Positions 53,118-61,310 of a DNA stretch of 64,000 nt are shown one piece after another. The stretch covers positions 434,001 through 498,000 of the forward strand of contig NZ_CP006587.1 of assembly GCF_000737515.1 (NCBI RefSeq), read 5' to 3'. Within the stretch, counting starts at the first letter, position 1, and each line of letters starts with the position of its first letter. The DNA comes from Hymenobacter sp. APR13. GTDB taxonomy: Bacteria; Bacteroidota; Bacteroidia; Cytophagales; Hymenobacteraceae. Made by a program: the position numbers and the translations under genes. The notes beneath the pieces are model-generated. The model saw only the letters and a list, made by a program, of their open reading frames with translations. It was not told the DNA's origin and searched no databases.

Positions 53118-53125
53118 TACATTTG
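53118..53125 (+). promoter_or_regulatory. TACATTTG -7 box upstream of the small secreted protein
   Basis: Exact TAnnTTTG match, 27 bases before the ATG at 53153. No clear TTG -33 element at the usual spacing, so half supported. Confidence 0.5.
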
Positions 53126-53152
53126 CTCCGTACTGCGGGTTTCTCCCTTGCT

Positions 53153-53533
53153 ATGACGCGCCTGCTGGCCCTTTTCCTGGCTGCTTTGATGCTCCTCCAG
53201 ACGTTCAGTCGGGAAGTCATCGTCGTGGACTATCAGGTGCATAAGGCGCGCATCACGGAGCTGTTCTGCGTCAACAAGGATAAACCTCAGTTGAAGTGTA
53301 ATGGCAAATGCCATCTGGCCAAGCAGCTGCGCAAAGCTTCCGATACGGAAAGCAAAGCGCCCGGCGCCGGCTTTGCTAAAGTGAAGTACGAGGTGGTAGT
53401 GCCTTTCCAGTTGCGGGTTGCCACACCCGTACGGGTGCCACTCTCGGCGCAGCGGTATGCCCCATCGGCCGAGGCGCGGTATGCGTTTTCGCCGGTACAC
53501 GGCGTGTTTCATCCTCCGGCTTTCAGGGCCTGA
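53153..53533 (+). CDS. Small secreted Cys-containing protein upstream of MbnP
   Basis: 126 aa from ATG 53153. A hydrophobic N-terminal signal (TRLLALFLAALMLLQTF) is followed by a short domain with three cysteines in CVNKDKPQLKCNGKCHLAKQ, then a Pro/Ala-rich C-terminus. I recall proteins with a CVNKDKP...CNGKC motif from Bacteroidota near MbnP and di-heme peroxidase genes, but no named family comes to mind. The Cys/His/Lys pattern suggests metal binding, copper being the obvious candidate from context (inference). Confidence 0.75.
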   Translation: MTRLLALFLAALMLLQTFSREVIVVDYQVHKARITELFCVNKDKPQLKCNGKCHLAKQLRKASDTESKAPGAGFAKVKYEVVVPFQLRVATPVRVPLSAQRYAPSAEARYAFSPVHGVFHPPAFRA

Positions 53534-53647
53534 TTTTTCGATTTGGCGGAGCCTTTTTTCTGGGCTTCGTTCGTTTGTAGCACACTACCGGCCGCTGGCT
53601 GAGTAGCGGCTACGTCGTTTGCTTATCCCTGATTTACACCCTGAAAG

Positions 53648-54412
53648 ATGAAATTTCTGCAATACGCCACCCTGTGCCTGTCCCTTTTTGCTGCCACTGC
53701 TTCGCTTTCCTCCTGCGACAAGGACGACGACGTGCCGAGCCTGGGCAAGATGAGCCTGGAGTTTGAAAACGTGGTGGGCACCTCGGCCCTGCAGCTCAAC
53801 AGCGCCACGCCCTACCAGACGCCGGCTGGCGACCAGTTCACCGTCAGCACCTTCCGCTACTACATTTCCAACATCAAGCTGAAAAAGGCCGACGGCACGG
53901 AGTTCGTGCAGCCCGAGAGCTACTACCTAATTGATGAGGCGCTGCCGGCTTCCAAGACCTTCTCCATCCCCAACATCCCCACCGGCGACTACACCGGCCT
54001 CACGTTCACGATTGGGGTAGACAGCGCCCGCAACGTATCCGGCGTGCAGACCGGCGCGCTGGCTCCCGGCGACATGTTCTGGAGCTGGAACTCGGGCTAC
54101 ATCTACACCAAGCTGGAAGGCCGCTCGCCGCAGGCCAGCAACGGCGCCATCGTGTTTCACATTGGCGGCTTCAAGAGCCCCAACAACACCATCCGGACGG
54201 TTTCGCCCACGCTGAACGGGGCCACTATCCAGATCCGCGACGGGCGCACGCCGGAGGTGCACCTCAAGGCCAATGTGCTGAAGATGTTCTCGGGCCCCAA
54301 CACCATCCGGTTTGCTACGCTCAGCAACAGCATGGGCGGCCCCGGCTCGGTGCTGGTCGCCAATAACCAGGCGGCGGGCATGTTCACCGTCGACCACATC
54401 CACGGCAACTAG
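53648..54412 (+). CDS. MbnP-family lipoprotein
   Basis: 254 aa. The signal peptide ends ASLSSC (lipobox) and is followed by CDKDDD. MbnP signatures are visible: FRYYISNIKLKKADGTEFV, YYLIDEA, LTFTIGVDSARNVSG, and the Trp-rich GDMFWSWNSGYIYTKLEG, the site where the related protein of methanotrophs has a tryptophan converted to kynurenine. The final FTVDHIHGN gives further His. The protein family binds copper (I) when modified by its partner di-heme peroxidase. The partner gene follows 22 bp later. Confidence 0.9.
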   Translation: MKFLQYATLCLSLFAATASLSSCDKDDDVPSLGKMSLEFENVVGTSALQLNSATPYQTPAGDQFTVSTFRYYISNIKLKKADGTEFVQPESYYLIDEALPASKTFSIPNIPTGDYTGLTFTIGVDSARNVSGVQTGALAPGDMFWSWNSGYIYTKLEGRSPQASNGAIVFHIGGFKSPNNTIRTVSPTLNGATIQIRDGRTPEVHLKANVLKMFSGPNTIRFATLSNSMGGPGSVLVANNQAAGMFTVDHIHGN

Positions 54413-54433
54413 CCGGCCCCGGTGCTTGCTTCC

Positions 54434-55486
54434 ATGAAGAAGCCGCTACAGATCTGCTACGGCCTATTGATGCTGCTACTGGCTGGTGGCTGCCAGCCCG
54501 ATGCCGATGTGGCCCCTGTGGGCGAAGTGCCCGGCACCCAGGTGCCGGGCAACTTCCCCGTGCCGGTGTATGGCCCGGAGAAAAACCCGCCGACCCGCGC
54601 CGCTTTTGAGCTGGGCCGCAGCCTGTTCTACGACCCGCGCCTGTCGCGCACGGGCGACGTGTCGTGCGGCAGCTGCCACCAGCAGTTCGTGGCGTTTGCC
54701 CACGCCGGGCACACGCTCAGCCACGGCGTCGACAACCGGCTGGGTACGCGCAACGCGCCGGCCCTGCAGAATCTGCGCTGGAAGCCCAATTTCTTCTGGG
54801 ACGGCGGCCCGAGCAACATTGAAACCCTGCCGCTGGCCCCCATCACCAACCCCGTGGAGATGGACGAAACGTTGGACAACGTGCTGCGCAAGCTGAACGC
54901 CGATGCCAGCTACCGACGCCGATTTGCGCAGGTGTTCGGCGGCAGCGGCGCCATCGACTCCTACCAGTTTCTGCGGGCGCTGGCGCAATTCACGGCGGCC
55001 CTCACGTCGGCTAACTCCCGCTACGACCGGCACGTGCGGCAGGAAGCCGGTGGCACCCTCAGTGAGCAGGAACTAGGCGGCCTGGCCGTGCTGCGCCAGA
55101 AGTGCGGCAGCTGCCACGCCGGCGAGCTGTTCACCGACGAGTCGTTCCGCAACAACGGGCTCGACAGCCGCTTTGATGCAGATTCCGGCCGGGCGCACAT
55201 CACTGGGCGCAGCATTGATGTGGGCCGGTTCAAGGTGCCGAGTTTGCGCAACGTGCTGCACACCGCGCCCTACATGCACGATGGCCGCTTTGCCACGCTC
55301 AGCGAGGTGCTCGACCACTACGACCACGGCATGAAGGAGTCAGCCACGCTGGACGCACAGCTGCGCCGGCCGGGCCAGGCGCCGGGCATTCCGCTCACCA
55401 CTGCGGAGCGCACCCAGCTGCTGGCGTTTCTGGCCACCCTCTCCGACGAAGAGTTTCTGCGTAATCCGCAGCTTTCCGAGCAGTAG
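54434..55486 (+). CDS. Di-heme cytochrome c peroxidase, MbnH/MauG-like
   Basis: 350 aa, started at ATG 54434. A GTG at 54422 would add four residues. A lipobox (LLAGGC) is followed by two heme c sites, CGSCHQQFVAFAHAGHTL (about residues 77-81) and CGSCHAGELFTD in the second domain. Other conserved motifs are LGTRNAPALQNLRW, TNPVEMDETLDNVLRKLN and PSLRNVLHTAPYMHDGRFAT. The family oxidises partner proteins or H2O2. Here the gene lies next to MbnP, so oxidative modification of MbnP is the likely role (by analogy to MbnH). Confidence 0.9.
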   Translation: MKKPLQICYGLLMLLLAGGCQPDADVAPVGEVPGTQVPGNFPVPVYGPEKNPPTRAAFELGRSLFYDPRLSRTGDVSCGSCHQQFVAFAHAGHTLSHGVDNRLGTRNAPALQNLRWKPNFFWDGGPSNIETLPLAPITNPVEMDETLDNVLRKLNADASYRRRFAQVFGGSGAIDSYQFLRALAQFTAALTSANSRYDRHVRQEAGGTLSEQELGGLAVLRQKCGSCHAGELFTDESFRNNGLDSRFDADSGRAHITGRSIDVGRFKVPSLRNVLHTAPYMHDGRFATLSEVLDHYDHGMKESATLDAQLRRPGQAPGIPLTTAERTQLLAFLATLSDEEFLRNPQLSEQ

Positions 55487-55627
55487 CCCCCGGCTGCCAG
55501 CTCCTGACAGGCAGGCATCAGGCCGATTTCCATACGGCCTGATGCTTCTGCACTGCGTGCCAGCCCGACGGCTTGAGGCGTCTGCCAAAACGGGTGCTGG
55601 TCGGCTTTCTTCCCTCTGAAATTTCCA

Positions 55628-56620
55628 ATGAAAAAGATAGTACTGCTGCTGCTGGCGCTCCTGCCGGCTCAGACATTGCTGGCCTGTGACATCTGCGGCT
55701 GCTTCATGGGCATCACGCCCTACGACAACCAAAGCAGCTTCTCACTGATGCACCGCTACCGCATCTTCAACGGCTACCAGGCCCTGGGCCAAGACCCGCA
55801 GTTCTTCCCGAACGGCGCCCGCCCCTTGCTGGCCCGCCCCCTCAACGGTGCCGACAACGACTACACCCACTCCCACAAAGGCGACCCCACGGATTTTGAG
55901 GCCTTTCGGGTGGTGGAATTGCGCGGCAAATACTTCCTGGCCAAGCGCCTGGAGTTGAACGCCTTTGTCCCCTACGTGATGAACACCTCACAGATAAACG
56001 GCCGGCAGCTCAACCTCAGCGGCCTCGGCGACGTGACGGTTTTCGCGGGCTACCACCTGCTGCGTAACATCGAAACGGCCGGTGTGCAGAGCCGCCTGAT
56101 TGTGGGCGGCGGTCTGAAACTGCCCACCGGCAGCTTCCAGCGCAGCAGTCCCGCCGGCCGGCGCTACCCCACCCTCACGCAGCCCGGTACCGGCACCACC
56201 GACGGGTTCGTGTACGCCAACTACATCGGCAGCTACCGCAGCTTCGGCCTGAGCCTTAACACCAGCTACCGCAGCGGAGCCAGCAACCGGTTTCAGGAAA
56301 GCCTGGCCCCCGGCGTAGCGGCTTTCGCCAACATCTTCTACCGGGTGCCGCTCGGCGAAAACTGGCAGCTATACCCATCAGCGCAGCTGTTCTACGAGAA
56401 AACCAAGGGCGAAATGTTCGAGGGCCGCCTCACTGGCGAGCACGCCATGAACAACGCCCTGCTGGGCCCCGGCCTGGATGTGTACTACAAAAACCTGTCG
56501 CTGAATGCCAGCGTGCAGCTTCCCGTCTACACCGCCCCCACCGACCACCCCGCCAGCGCCGGCCGCCTGGTACTGGCCGTCGGCTACAGCCTCAAGCAAA
56601 CCAAGTATCTGTTGAGGTGA
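55628..56620 (+). CDS. Putative outer membrane protein with a CDICGC motif
   Basis: 330 aa. The signal (LLALLPAQTLLA) is followed directly by CDICGCFMGITPYDNQSSFS, a Cys-rich mature N-terminus. The rest shows beta-strand patterning of a barrel, with many Tyr/Gly/Asn segments such as VVELRGKYFLAKRLELNAFV, LGDVTVFAGYHLLRN and SLNASVQLPVYTAP, finishing VLAVGYSLKQTKYLLR. The three cysteines could bind a metal, with copper favoured from the MbnP neighbours (inference). It is third in the cluster after MbnP and the di-heme peroxidase. The stop codon TGA falls inside the start of a tandem repeat. Confidence 0.8.
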   Translation: MKKIVLLLLALLPAQTLLACDICGCFMGITPYDNQSSFSLMHRYRIFNGYQALGQDPQFFPNGARPLLARPLNGADNDYTHSHKGDPTDFEAFRVVELRGKYFLAKRLELNAFVPYVMNTSQINGRQLNLSGLGDVTVFAGYHLLRNIETAGVQSRLIVGGGLKLPTGSFQRSSPAGRRYPTLTQPGTGTTDGFVYANYIGSYRSFGLSLNTSYRSGASNRFQESLAPGVAAFANIFYRVPLGENWQLYPSAQLFYEKTKGEMFEGRLTGEHAMNNALLGPGLDVYYKNLSLNASVQLPVYTAPTDHPASAGRLVLAVGYSLKQTKYLLR

Positions 56621-56667
56621 TGGGGTGATGGGGTGATGAGGTGACAGGTGACAGGTGACAGGTGACA
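56616..56667. repeat. 8-nt then 7-nt tandem repeats
   Basis: Three units of GGTGATG(G/A) (56616-56639) followed by four perfect GGTGACA units (56640-56667). The array starts over the stop codon of the outer-membrane-like protein gene. The 7-nt unit matches the repeat in the P450 gene and the 8-nt unit matches the one at 24801. Confidence 0.9.
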
Positions 56668-56675
56668 AAGGAAGA

Positions 56676-56794
56676 ACGTCATTCCGAGCGGAGCGAGGAA
56701 TCTCGCCAGCGGGCTAATCCCAAAAAACACTGTCGCCTGAGAAAAATCGTCTGGCTCCCCCTCTCCACGGGAGAGGGGGCCGGGGGGTGAGGCC
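56676..56794. repeat. Two further dispersed repeats
   Basis: 56676-56706 carries AACGTCATTCCGAGCGGAGC followed by GAGGAATCTCGC, a common-looking dispersed element of Bacteroidota. 56753-56794 (GGCTCCCCCTCTCCACGGGA ... GGGGGGTGAGGCC) belongs to the CCTCACCCC palindrome family also at 13991 and 20487. Confidence 0.75.
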
Positions 56795-56854
56795 CACGCA
56801 AGCTGTTCCGGCCGCGCCTCTGCATGACGTTTCACCTCATCCCCCCATCACCAA

Positions 56855-58135
56855 TTACAGCAAATCCCGCAGGCGGCGGCCTTGCTGGCGCTGCCAGAGG
56901 CCGTGCTTAGCCTGGCCGACCACCTGCGCGCCGTAGATGCCGCGGTGTCCGGAGAACAGGTAGCTCACCACGCAAGCCAGCCCGGCGTAGAGGCCGCACT
57001 CGTGCCCGAACAGCTCCATGGCCAGCAGCGTGCAGGCCAGGGGCGTGTTGGCTGCTCCGGCAAACACCGCCGCGAAACCTAGGCCGGCGAGCAGCGGCAT
57101 GGGCAGCGGCAGCACCAGCGCCAGGGCGTTACCCAGCGTGGCACCCACGAAAAACAGCGGCGTCACTTCGCCCCCTTTGAAGGCTGCCCCCAGCGTGAGG
57201 GCCGTAAACAGGATTTTCAGGGCGAAAACGTAAACCGGCAGCGGCTCTTGGAATGCCTGCACGATGGTGGGTACCCCCAGCCCACTGTAGCGCGTGGTGC
57301 CCGCCGCCCAAATCAGCAGCGCCACCACGGCCCCGCCCACCACCGGCCGCAACGGCGGCCAGGCAATGGTACGCTTGTAGAAGTCTGACACGACGTGCGT
57401 AGTGCCCGCGAACAAACGCCCGGCCAGCCCGAACGCCACCCCGGCGGCCGCCGCACTCAGCAGCGGCAACGGCGCCAGGGCGGGCACTGCCAGCAGCGGA
57501 TACGCCGTGTGCCCCACGCCCCAGGCCCGCGTCACGTAGTCGGCGGCGGCGGCGGCCAGGAAGGCGGGCAGCAGCGCATCGTAGCGCAGGCGGCCCAGCA
57601 GCACCACTTCCAGCCCGAATACGGCCCCGGCCAGCGGCGTACCGAACACCGAGGCGAAGCCGGCGCTCAGCCCGGCCAGCAGCAGCAACCGCCGCTCCCG
57701 CCGCCGGATCAGGCGTGGCCAGCGGCTGAACTGGTCGGCGAGGGCGCCGCCCATTTGCACGGCCGTGCCCTCGCGGCCCGCAGAGCCGCCAAATAGGTGC
57801 GTGAGCAGCGTGCCCATCAGCACCAGCGGCACCATGCGCAACGGCACGAGATGGGTGGGCTGGTTGATTTCATCGAGCAGCAGGTTGTTGCCGCCCTCCA
57901 CGCTTTTGCCCCAGTAGTGGTAGAGCAGCCCTACTAGCAGGCCGCCCGCCGGCAGCAGCGCAATAACCCAGGGATGCAGCTCGCGCCAATTGGTCACGAA
58001 GTCCAGCGCCACCAGAAAACCTGCTGACGCCGTGCCGGCCAGTCCCCCCACGATGGCGCTCAGCAGCACCCAGCGGAAGCTGAACAGCAGCAGCAAACGA
58101 TATTCGCGCAACAGCGCTCGAGGCCGGATGATCAT
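56855..58135 (-). CDS. CLC-type transporter, fluoride/proton antiporter subtype (CLC-F)
   Basis: 426 aa from the ATG of MIIRPRALLREYRLLLL. The upstream extension lacks homology. About ten to twelve helices. The selectivity motifs differ from chloride channels and match the fluoride branch: VEGGNNLLLDEI (Asn in place of the Ser of GSGIP), GGSAGREGTAVQMGGALAD (GREGT rather than GREGP, with the gating Glu) and AFKGGEVTPLFFVGATLGNA. CLC-F proteins export fluoride in exchange for protons and protect cells from fluoride (family knowledge). No fluoride riboswitch was seen upstream. Confidence 0.85.
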   Translation of the reverse strand: MIIRPRALLREYRLLLLFSFRWVLLSAIVGGLAGTASAGFLVALDFVTNWRELHPWVIALLPAGGLLVGLLYHYWGKSVEGGNNLLLDEINQPTHLVPLRMVPLVLMGTLLTHLFGGSAGREGTAVQMGGALADQFSRWPRLIRRRERRLLLLAGLSAGFASVFGTPLAGAVFGLEVVLLGRLRYDALLPAFLAAAAADYVTRAWGVGHTAYPLLAVPALAPLPLLSAAAAGVAFGLAGRLFAGTTHVVSDFYKRTIAWPPLRPVVGGAVVALLIWAAGTTRYSGLGVPTIVQAFQEPLPVYVFALKILFTALTLGAAFKGGEVTPLFFVGATLGNALALVLPLPMPLLAGLGFAAVFAGAANTPLACTLLAMELFGHECGLYAGLACVVSYLFSGHRGIYGAQVVGQAKHGLWQRQQGRRLRDLL

Positions 58136-58310
58136 GTCAGCTAAAACACGCCTCCCACTGCGGTAGGCAGCCCCAAAGTACGCAAACTGCGCGCAGACCC
58201 TCCCGCCGCTACCGCGCGGCCTGCGCCGGGAAACGAAACTGGCCGGCGGATACGTTGAAGGCATATTCCGTATCTTGAACGTCTTCTTCCCCGCTTTCTG
58301 CCAGTTGCTG

Positions 58311-59441
58311 ATGACTACCCGCCTGCGCTTCTGCTTGCCGCTGTTCGGTTTGTTGCTGTTGGCAGCCTGCGGTAAAGACCCGGACGATCCGGCCCCGCCT
58401 ACTACGCCGCCGGCCCCGGCTACACCCTACACGCTGGTGCTGCCCTCGCAGCTGCCCCAAAGCGTGACGCTACCTGCCGACAACCCCCTCACCGTGGAAG
58501 GCATTGAGCTGGGCCGTAAGCTGTTCTACGAAACCCGGCTTTCCAGCACCAATACCATGTCGTGCGGGAGCTGCCACCAGCAAAGCAAGGCCTTCACCGA
58601 TGGGCGCACCCGCGCCATTGGCGTCGACGGCATTCCGCACCCGCGCAACACCATGTCGCTGGTGAACCTGCTCTGGGAGCCCAATCTGAACTGGGACGGC
58701 TCGGCCACTACCCTCGAAGCCCAGGCCCGCACGCCCATCGAAAACCCGGTGGAGCTGCACCAGTCGCTGGCCGTGGGCGTGAGCAAGCTGCAGCAGACCA
58801 GCCTCTACCCACCCCTGTTTGCGCAGGCGTTCGGCTCGGCTACCATCACCGAAGCCAACGTGCTCAAGGCGCTGGCGCAGTTCGAGCGCACCCTGATTTC
58901 GTCGAATTCGCGCTACGAAAAGTCGCTATTGGGGCAGGCCGTGCTTAGTGCTGATGAGCGGGCCGGCCGCGTGCTGTTCTTCAACCACCCGGGCGAAGGC
59001 GGCATTGCCACCGCCCGCGGCGGCTCCTGCGACCATTGCCACAACGGTAACAACTTCCTGTTCACGGCCAGCCGCCTCGGCACCACCCAGTACTTCAACA
59101 ACGGCCTCGACCTGACCTTCACCGACCAGGGCCGCTTCAACGTGACGGGCCAGAACGCCGACCGGGGCCGCTTCCGCGTGCCCACCCTGCGCAACATTGC
59201 CCTGACGGCACCCTACATGCACGATGGCCGGTTCCGGACGCTGGAAGAAGTAGTCGACCATTACAACGAGCACATCCTCACCAACAGCCCCAACGTCGAC
59301 CCCATCCTGCTGCTGTCCAACACCGACGGCGGCACCAAACTCGACCTTACGGCCACCGAGAAGCGCCAGCTCGTAGCCTTCCTCAAAACGCTCACCGATT
59401 CTACGTTCATCCAGAATCCGCGCTTTTCCAATCCATTTTGA
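58311..59441 (+). CDS. Di-heme cytochrome c peroxidase, lipoprotein (second copy)
   Basis: 376 aa, started at ATG 58311 (an in-frame TTG at 58275 would lengthen it). Lipobox LLLLAAC, then a Pro/Thr/Asp linker (about 22-40). Heme c sites: CGSCHQQSKAFTDG and CDHCHNGNNFLFT. Conserved parts include GIELGRKLFYETRLS, WEPNLNWDGSATTLE, RTPIENPVELHQ and TLRNIALTAPYMHDGRFRTL. It resembles the peroxidase at 54434. It is divergent from the CLC-F gene. The following small lipoprotein gene overlaps it by four bases. Confidence 0.93.
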   Translation: MTTRLRFCLPLFGLLLLAACGKDPDDPAPPTTPPAPATPYTLVLPSQLPQSVTLPADNPLTVEGIELGRKLFYETRLSSTNTMSCGSCHQQSKAFTDGRTRAIGVDGIPHPRNTMSLVNLLWEPNLNWDGSATTLEAQARTPIENPVELHQSLAVGVSKLQQTSLYPPLFAQAFGSATITEANVLKALAQFERTLISSNSRYEKSLLGQAVLSADERAGRVLFFNHPGEGGIATARGGSCDHCHNGNNFLFTASRLGTTQYFNNGLDLTFTDQGRFNVTGQNADRGRFRVPTLRNIALTAPYMHDGRFRTLEEVVDHYNEHILTNSPNVDPILLLSNTDGGTKLDLTATEKRQLVAFLKTLTDSTFIQNPRFSNPF

Positions 59442-59671
59442 ATCCGTCTTCTCGCCCCTGCAATAACGCTGGCCGCCATTTCCGCTTGATAGTCCGGCCG
59501 TTTGGCGGCGCACTGCTGGGAGCCGGGCTGCTGGCGTTGCTGCTGGGAGCCTGCTCGGTGGCCTCGCACAACCAGCTCAGCCCCGACCGGGAACCTGCCG
59601 CCCCGCGCTACTCCCCCACGGCCGACAGCACCCGGCTGGATTCCGTGCCGCTGCCGGCCCCGCACCGATAG
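59438..59671 (+). CDS. Small lipoprotein, translationally coupled to the peroxidase
   Basis: 77 aa, started at TTG 59438, which overlaps the TGA of the peroxidase as TTGA. Basic N-terminus (MNPSSRPCNNAGRHFRLI), hydrophobic stretch and lipobox (LALLLGAC), then a short polar tail SVASHNQLSPDREPAAPRYS. The signal is long but ends correctly in a lipobox. No family recognised. If real, coupling to the peroxidase suggests a shared periplasmic role. The initiation codon is atypical, and the ORF is short, so treat as probable. Confidence 0.6.
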   Translation: MNPSSRPCNNAGRHFRLIVRPFGGALLGAGLLALLLGACSVASHNQLSPDREPAAPRYSPTADSTRLDSVPLPAPHR

Positions 59672-59680
59672 CGCCCCTGC

Positions 59681-59727
59681 CAAGCAGAACGGCCCGCTGA
59701 GAATATCTCAGCGGGCCGTTCTGCTTG
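59681..59727. terminator. Bidirectional terminator between the small lipoprotein and ftsZ
   Basis: Perfect 22-bp stem beginning CAAGCAGAACGGCCCGCTGA with an ATA loop. It separates the converging peroxidase operon (plus) and division cluster (minus). Confidence 0.9.
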
Positions 59728-59740
59728 TGCTAGGTTTTCG

Positions 59741-61228
59741 TTAGTCGACGTTGTCGTGCAGGAAGCGGTTGTCGCCCAGCAGCTCGTTGTCGTCGGAAAG
59801 GTTGAAGCGGCTGATGTTGCGCTCCGAAGAAGGCGTCACGTTCTCCAGCTTCACCTGGCGGCGCAAGTAAGCCGGCGTTTCCAGCTGGTCCTTGATGGCG
59901 TCGTTGGTGAGGCCGTTGCTGAGCTCCTGCAGGCGGCGGCGGCGCTCATCGGCGCGGGCATCGATGGCGGGGCGGCCCGCAATAGGCGGCGCAGGCTGGG
60001 TGGCCTGGTACACCACCGGCTCGGGAGCCGGCGACGAAGGCGCGGCCACCGGCGGCACCTGCCCCGTATACGGCGACGTTTCCAGGTCGAACTTCACCGG
60101 CTCGGGCGTGGCAGCTACTGGCTGCGGGGAGCTGGTGAAGGACGGCACCACCGGGGCCGACGATACGTCCAGCGGCTCCTTGTTGAATACGTTCAGCTGC
60201 GGCTCGGGCTGCGGCAAAGCCGGCTCCTCTTCCCGCACCGGCACCGCCGTGATGGTGTGCGCCTCGCGGGCAAAGCCCGTGGCAATTACGGTCACGCGGA
60301 TGCTCTGGCCCAAGGTGGCGTCGATACCGTGGCCGAAAATCACCTCGGCGTTCTGGCCCGCCTTGTCCTGGATGCATTCCGTAATTTCGGTCAGCTCGTC
60401 CATTTCCAGCTCGGCCTGGTCGCCGGACATGATGCTGAGCAGGATGCGCTGGGCACCGTGAATGTCGGTGTTGTTGAGCAGCGGCGAAGCCAGAGCCTCC
60501 TCGGCCGCACGGCGGGCGCGGTTCTCGCCCTCCGTGATGCTGCTGCCCATTACGGCGGCGCCGCTGTCCTTCATTACCGTTTTCACGTCCTCGAAGTCCA
60601 CGTTCACGTCGGCCGTCACCGTAATGATTTCGGCAATGGACTTGGCGGCCGTGCTCAGCACGTTATCAGCTTTGGCGAAGGCCGAGCGGATGGGCAGGTT
60701 GCCGTAAATCTCGCGCAGCTTATCGTTAAGAATCACCAGTACGGTGTCGCAGTTCTCGCTGAGCTCCTTGATGCCGTGCTCGGCTTGCTGGCGCTTCTTT
60801 TTACCCTCGAACATGAACGGAGCCGTCACTATCCCCACCGTGAGGATGCCCAGCTCCTTAGCCACTTTGGCAATAACCGGCGCCGCACCGGTGCCCGTAC
60901 CACCGCCCATACCGGCCGTGATGAACACCATTTTGGTACCGTTGCTGAGAAGCTCCCGGATCTGCTCGCGGCTCTCGATGGCCGCCTGCTTGCCTCGCTC
61001 AGGGTTGGCGCCGGCGCCGAGGCCTTCCGTCAGGTCCAGCCCGATTTGCAGGCGGTTGGGCACCGTAGAGGATGCCAACGCCTGCTTATCGGTGTTGCAG
61101 ATGACGAATTCCACGTCCTTGATGCCCTGGCTGAACATGTGGTTGACGGCGTTGGAGCCGCCCCCACCCACGCCAATCACCTTGATGATGGACTTGGACT
61201 GCGCCGGGATGTCGAATTTATAATTCAT
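59741..61228 (-). CDS. ftsZ: Cell division protein FtsZ
   Basis: 495 aa. Tubulin-like GTPase that forms the division ring. GTP motif GGGTGTGAAPVIA at about 108-120, N-terminal IIKVIGVGGGGSNAVNHM, the T7 loop region SIAEIITVTADVNVDFEDVK and ANTIDGAQ-type core segment NTDIHGAQRILLSI. The core ends near residue 325. After it comes a long Pro/Glu/Ala-rich linker (about 330-455), usual in this phylum, and a C-terminal peptide ...LSDDNELLGDNRFLHDNVD that should contact FtsA. Last gene of the division cluster. Confidence 0.97.
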   Translation of the reverse strand: MNYKFDIPAQSKSIIKVIGVGGGGSNAVNHMFSQGIKDVEFVICNTDKQALASSTVPNRLQIGLDLTEGLGAGANPERGKQAAIESREQIRELLSNGTKMVFITAGMGGGTGTGAAPVIAKVAKELGILTVGIVTAPFMFEGKKKRQQAEHGIKELSENCDTVLVILNDKLREIYGNLPIRSAFAKADNVLSTAAKSIAEIITVTADVNVDFEDVKTVMKDSGAAVMGSSITEGENRARRAAEEALASPLLNNTDIHGAQRILLSIMSGDQAELEMDELTEITECIQDKAGQNAEVIFGHGIDATLGQSIRVTVIATGFAREAHTITAVPVREEEPALPQPEPQLNVFNKEPLDVSSAPVVPSFTSSPQPVAATPEPVKFDLETSPYTGQVPPVAAPSSPAPEPVVYQATQPAPPIAGRPAIDARADERRRRLQELSNGLTNDAIKDQLETPAYLRRQVKLENVTPSSERNISRFNLSDDNELLGDNRFLHDNVD

Positions 61229-61232
61229 GAAG

Positions 61233-61307
61233 TGAATGGCTAAATGGTTGCATGGTTAAATTGTTGGTCGTTCATCGACAACCATTTAGCAATTCAACCA
61301 TTTAACA
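61233..61307. repeat. AAATGGTT-type repeat with inverted arms between ftsA and ftsZ
   Basis: GCTAAATGGTTG at 61239-61250 and its complement CAACCATTTAGC at 61279-61290 are perfect arms. Further AAATGGTTG/CAACCATTT copies occur on both sides, e.g. ATTCAACCATTTAAC at 61293-61307. It sits in the leader of ftsZ and could form a hairpin in the mRNA. Confidence 0.8.
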
Positions 61308-61310
61308 CCT

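Noticed and set aside
58136..58310. Fluoride riboswitch upstream of the CLC-F gene
   Set aside because: The leader lacks the GGxGAUGG...CUGAUG pattern in either orientation as far as can be read by eye.
59756..61243. 495-residue plus-strand ORF antisense to ftsZ
   Set aside because: Exact mirror of ftsZ in a GC-rich genome; His/Val/Arg-rich without any motif. The ftsZ reading has all family motifs.
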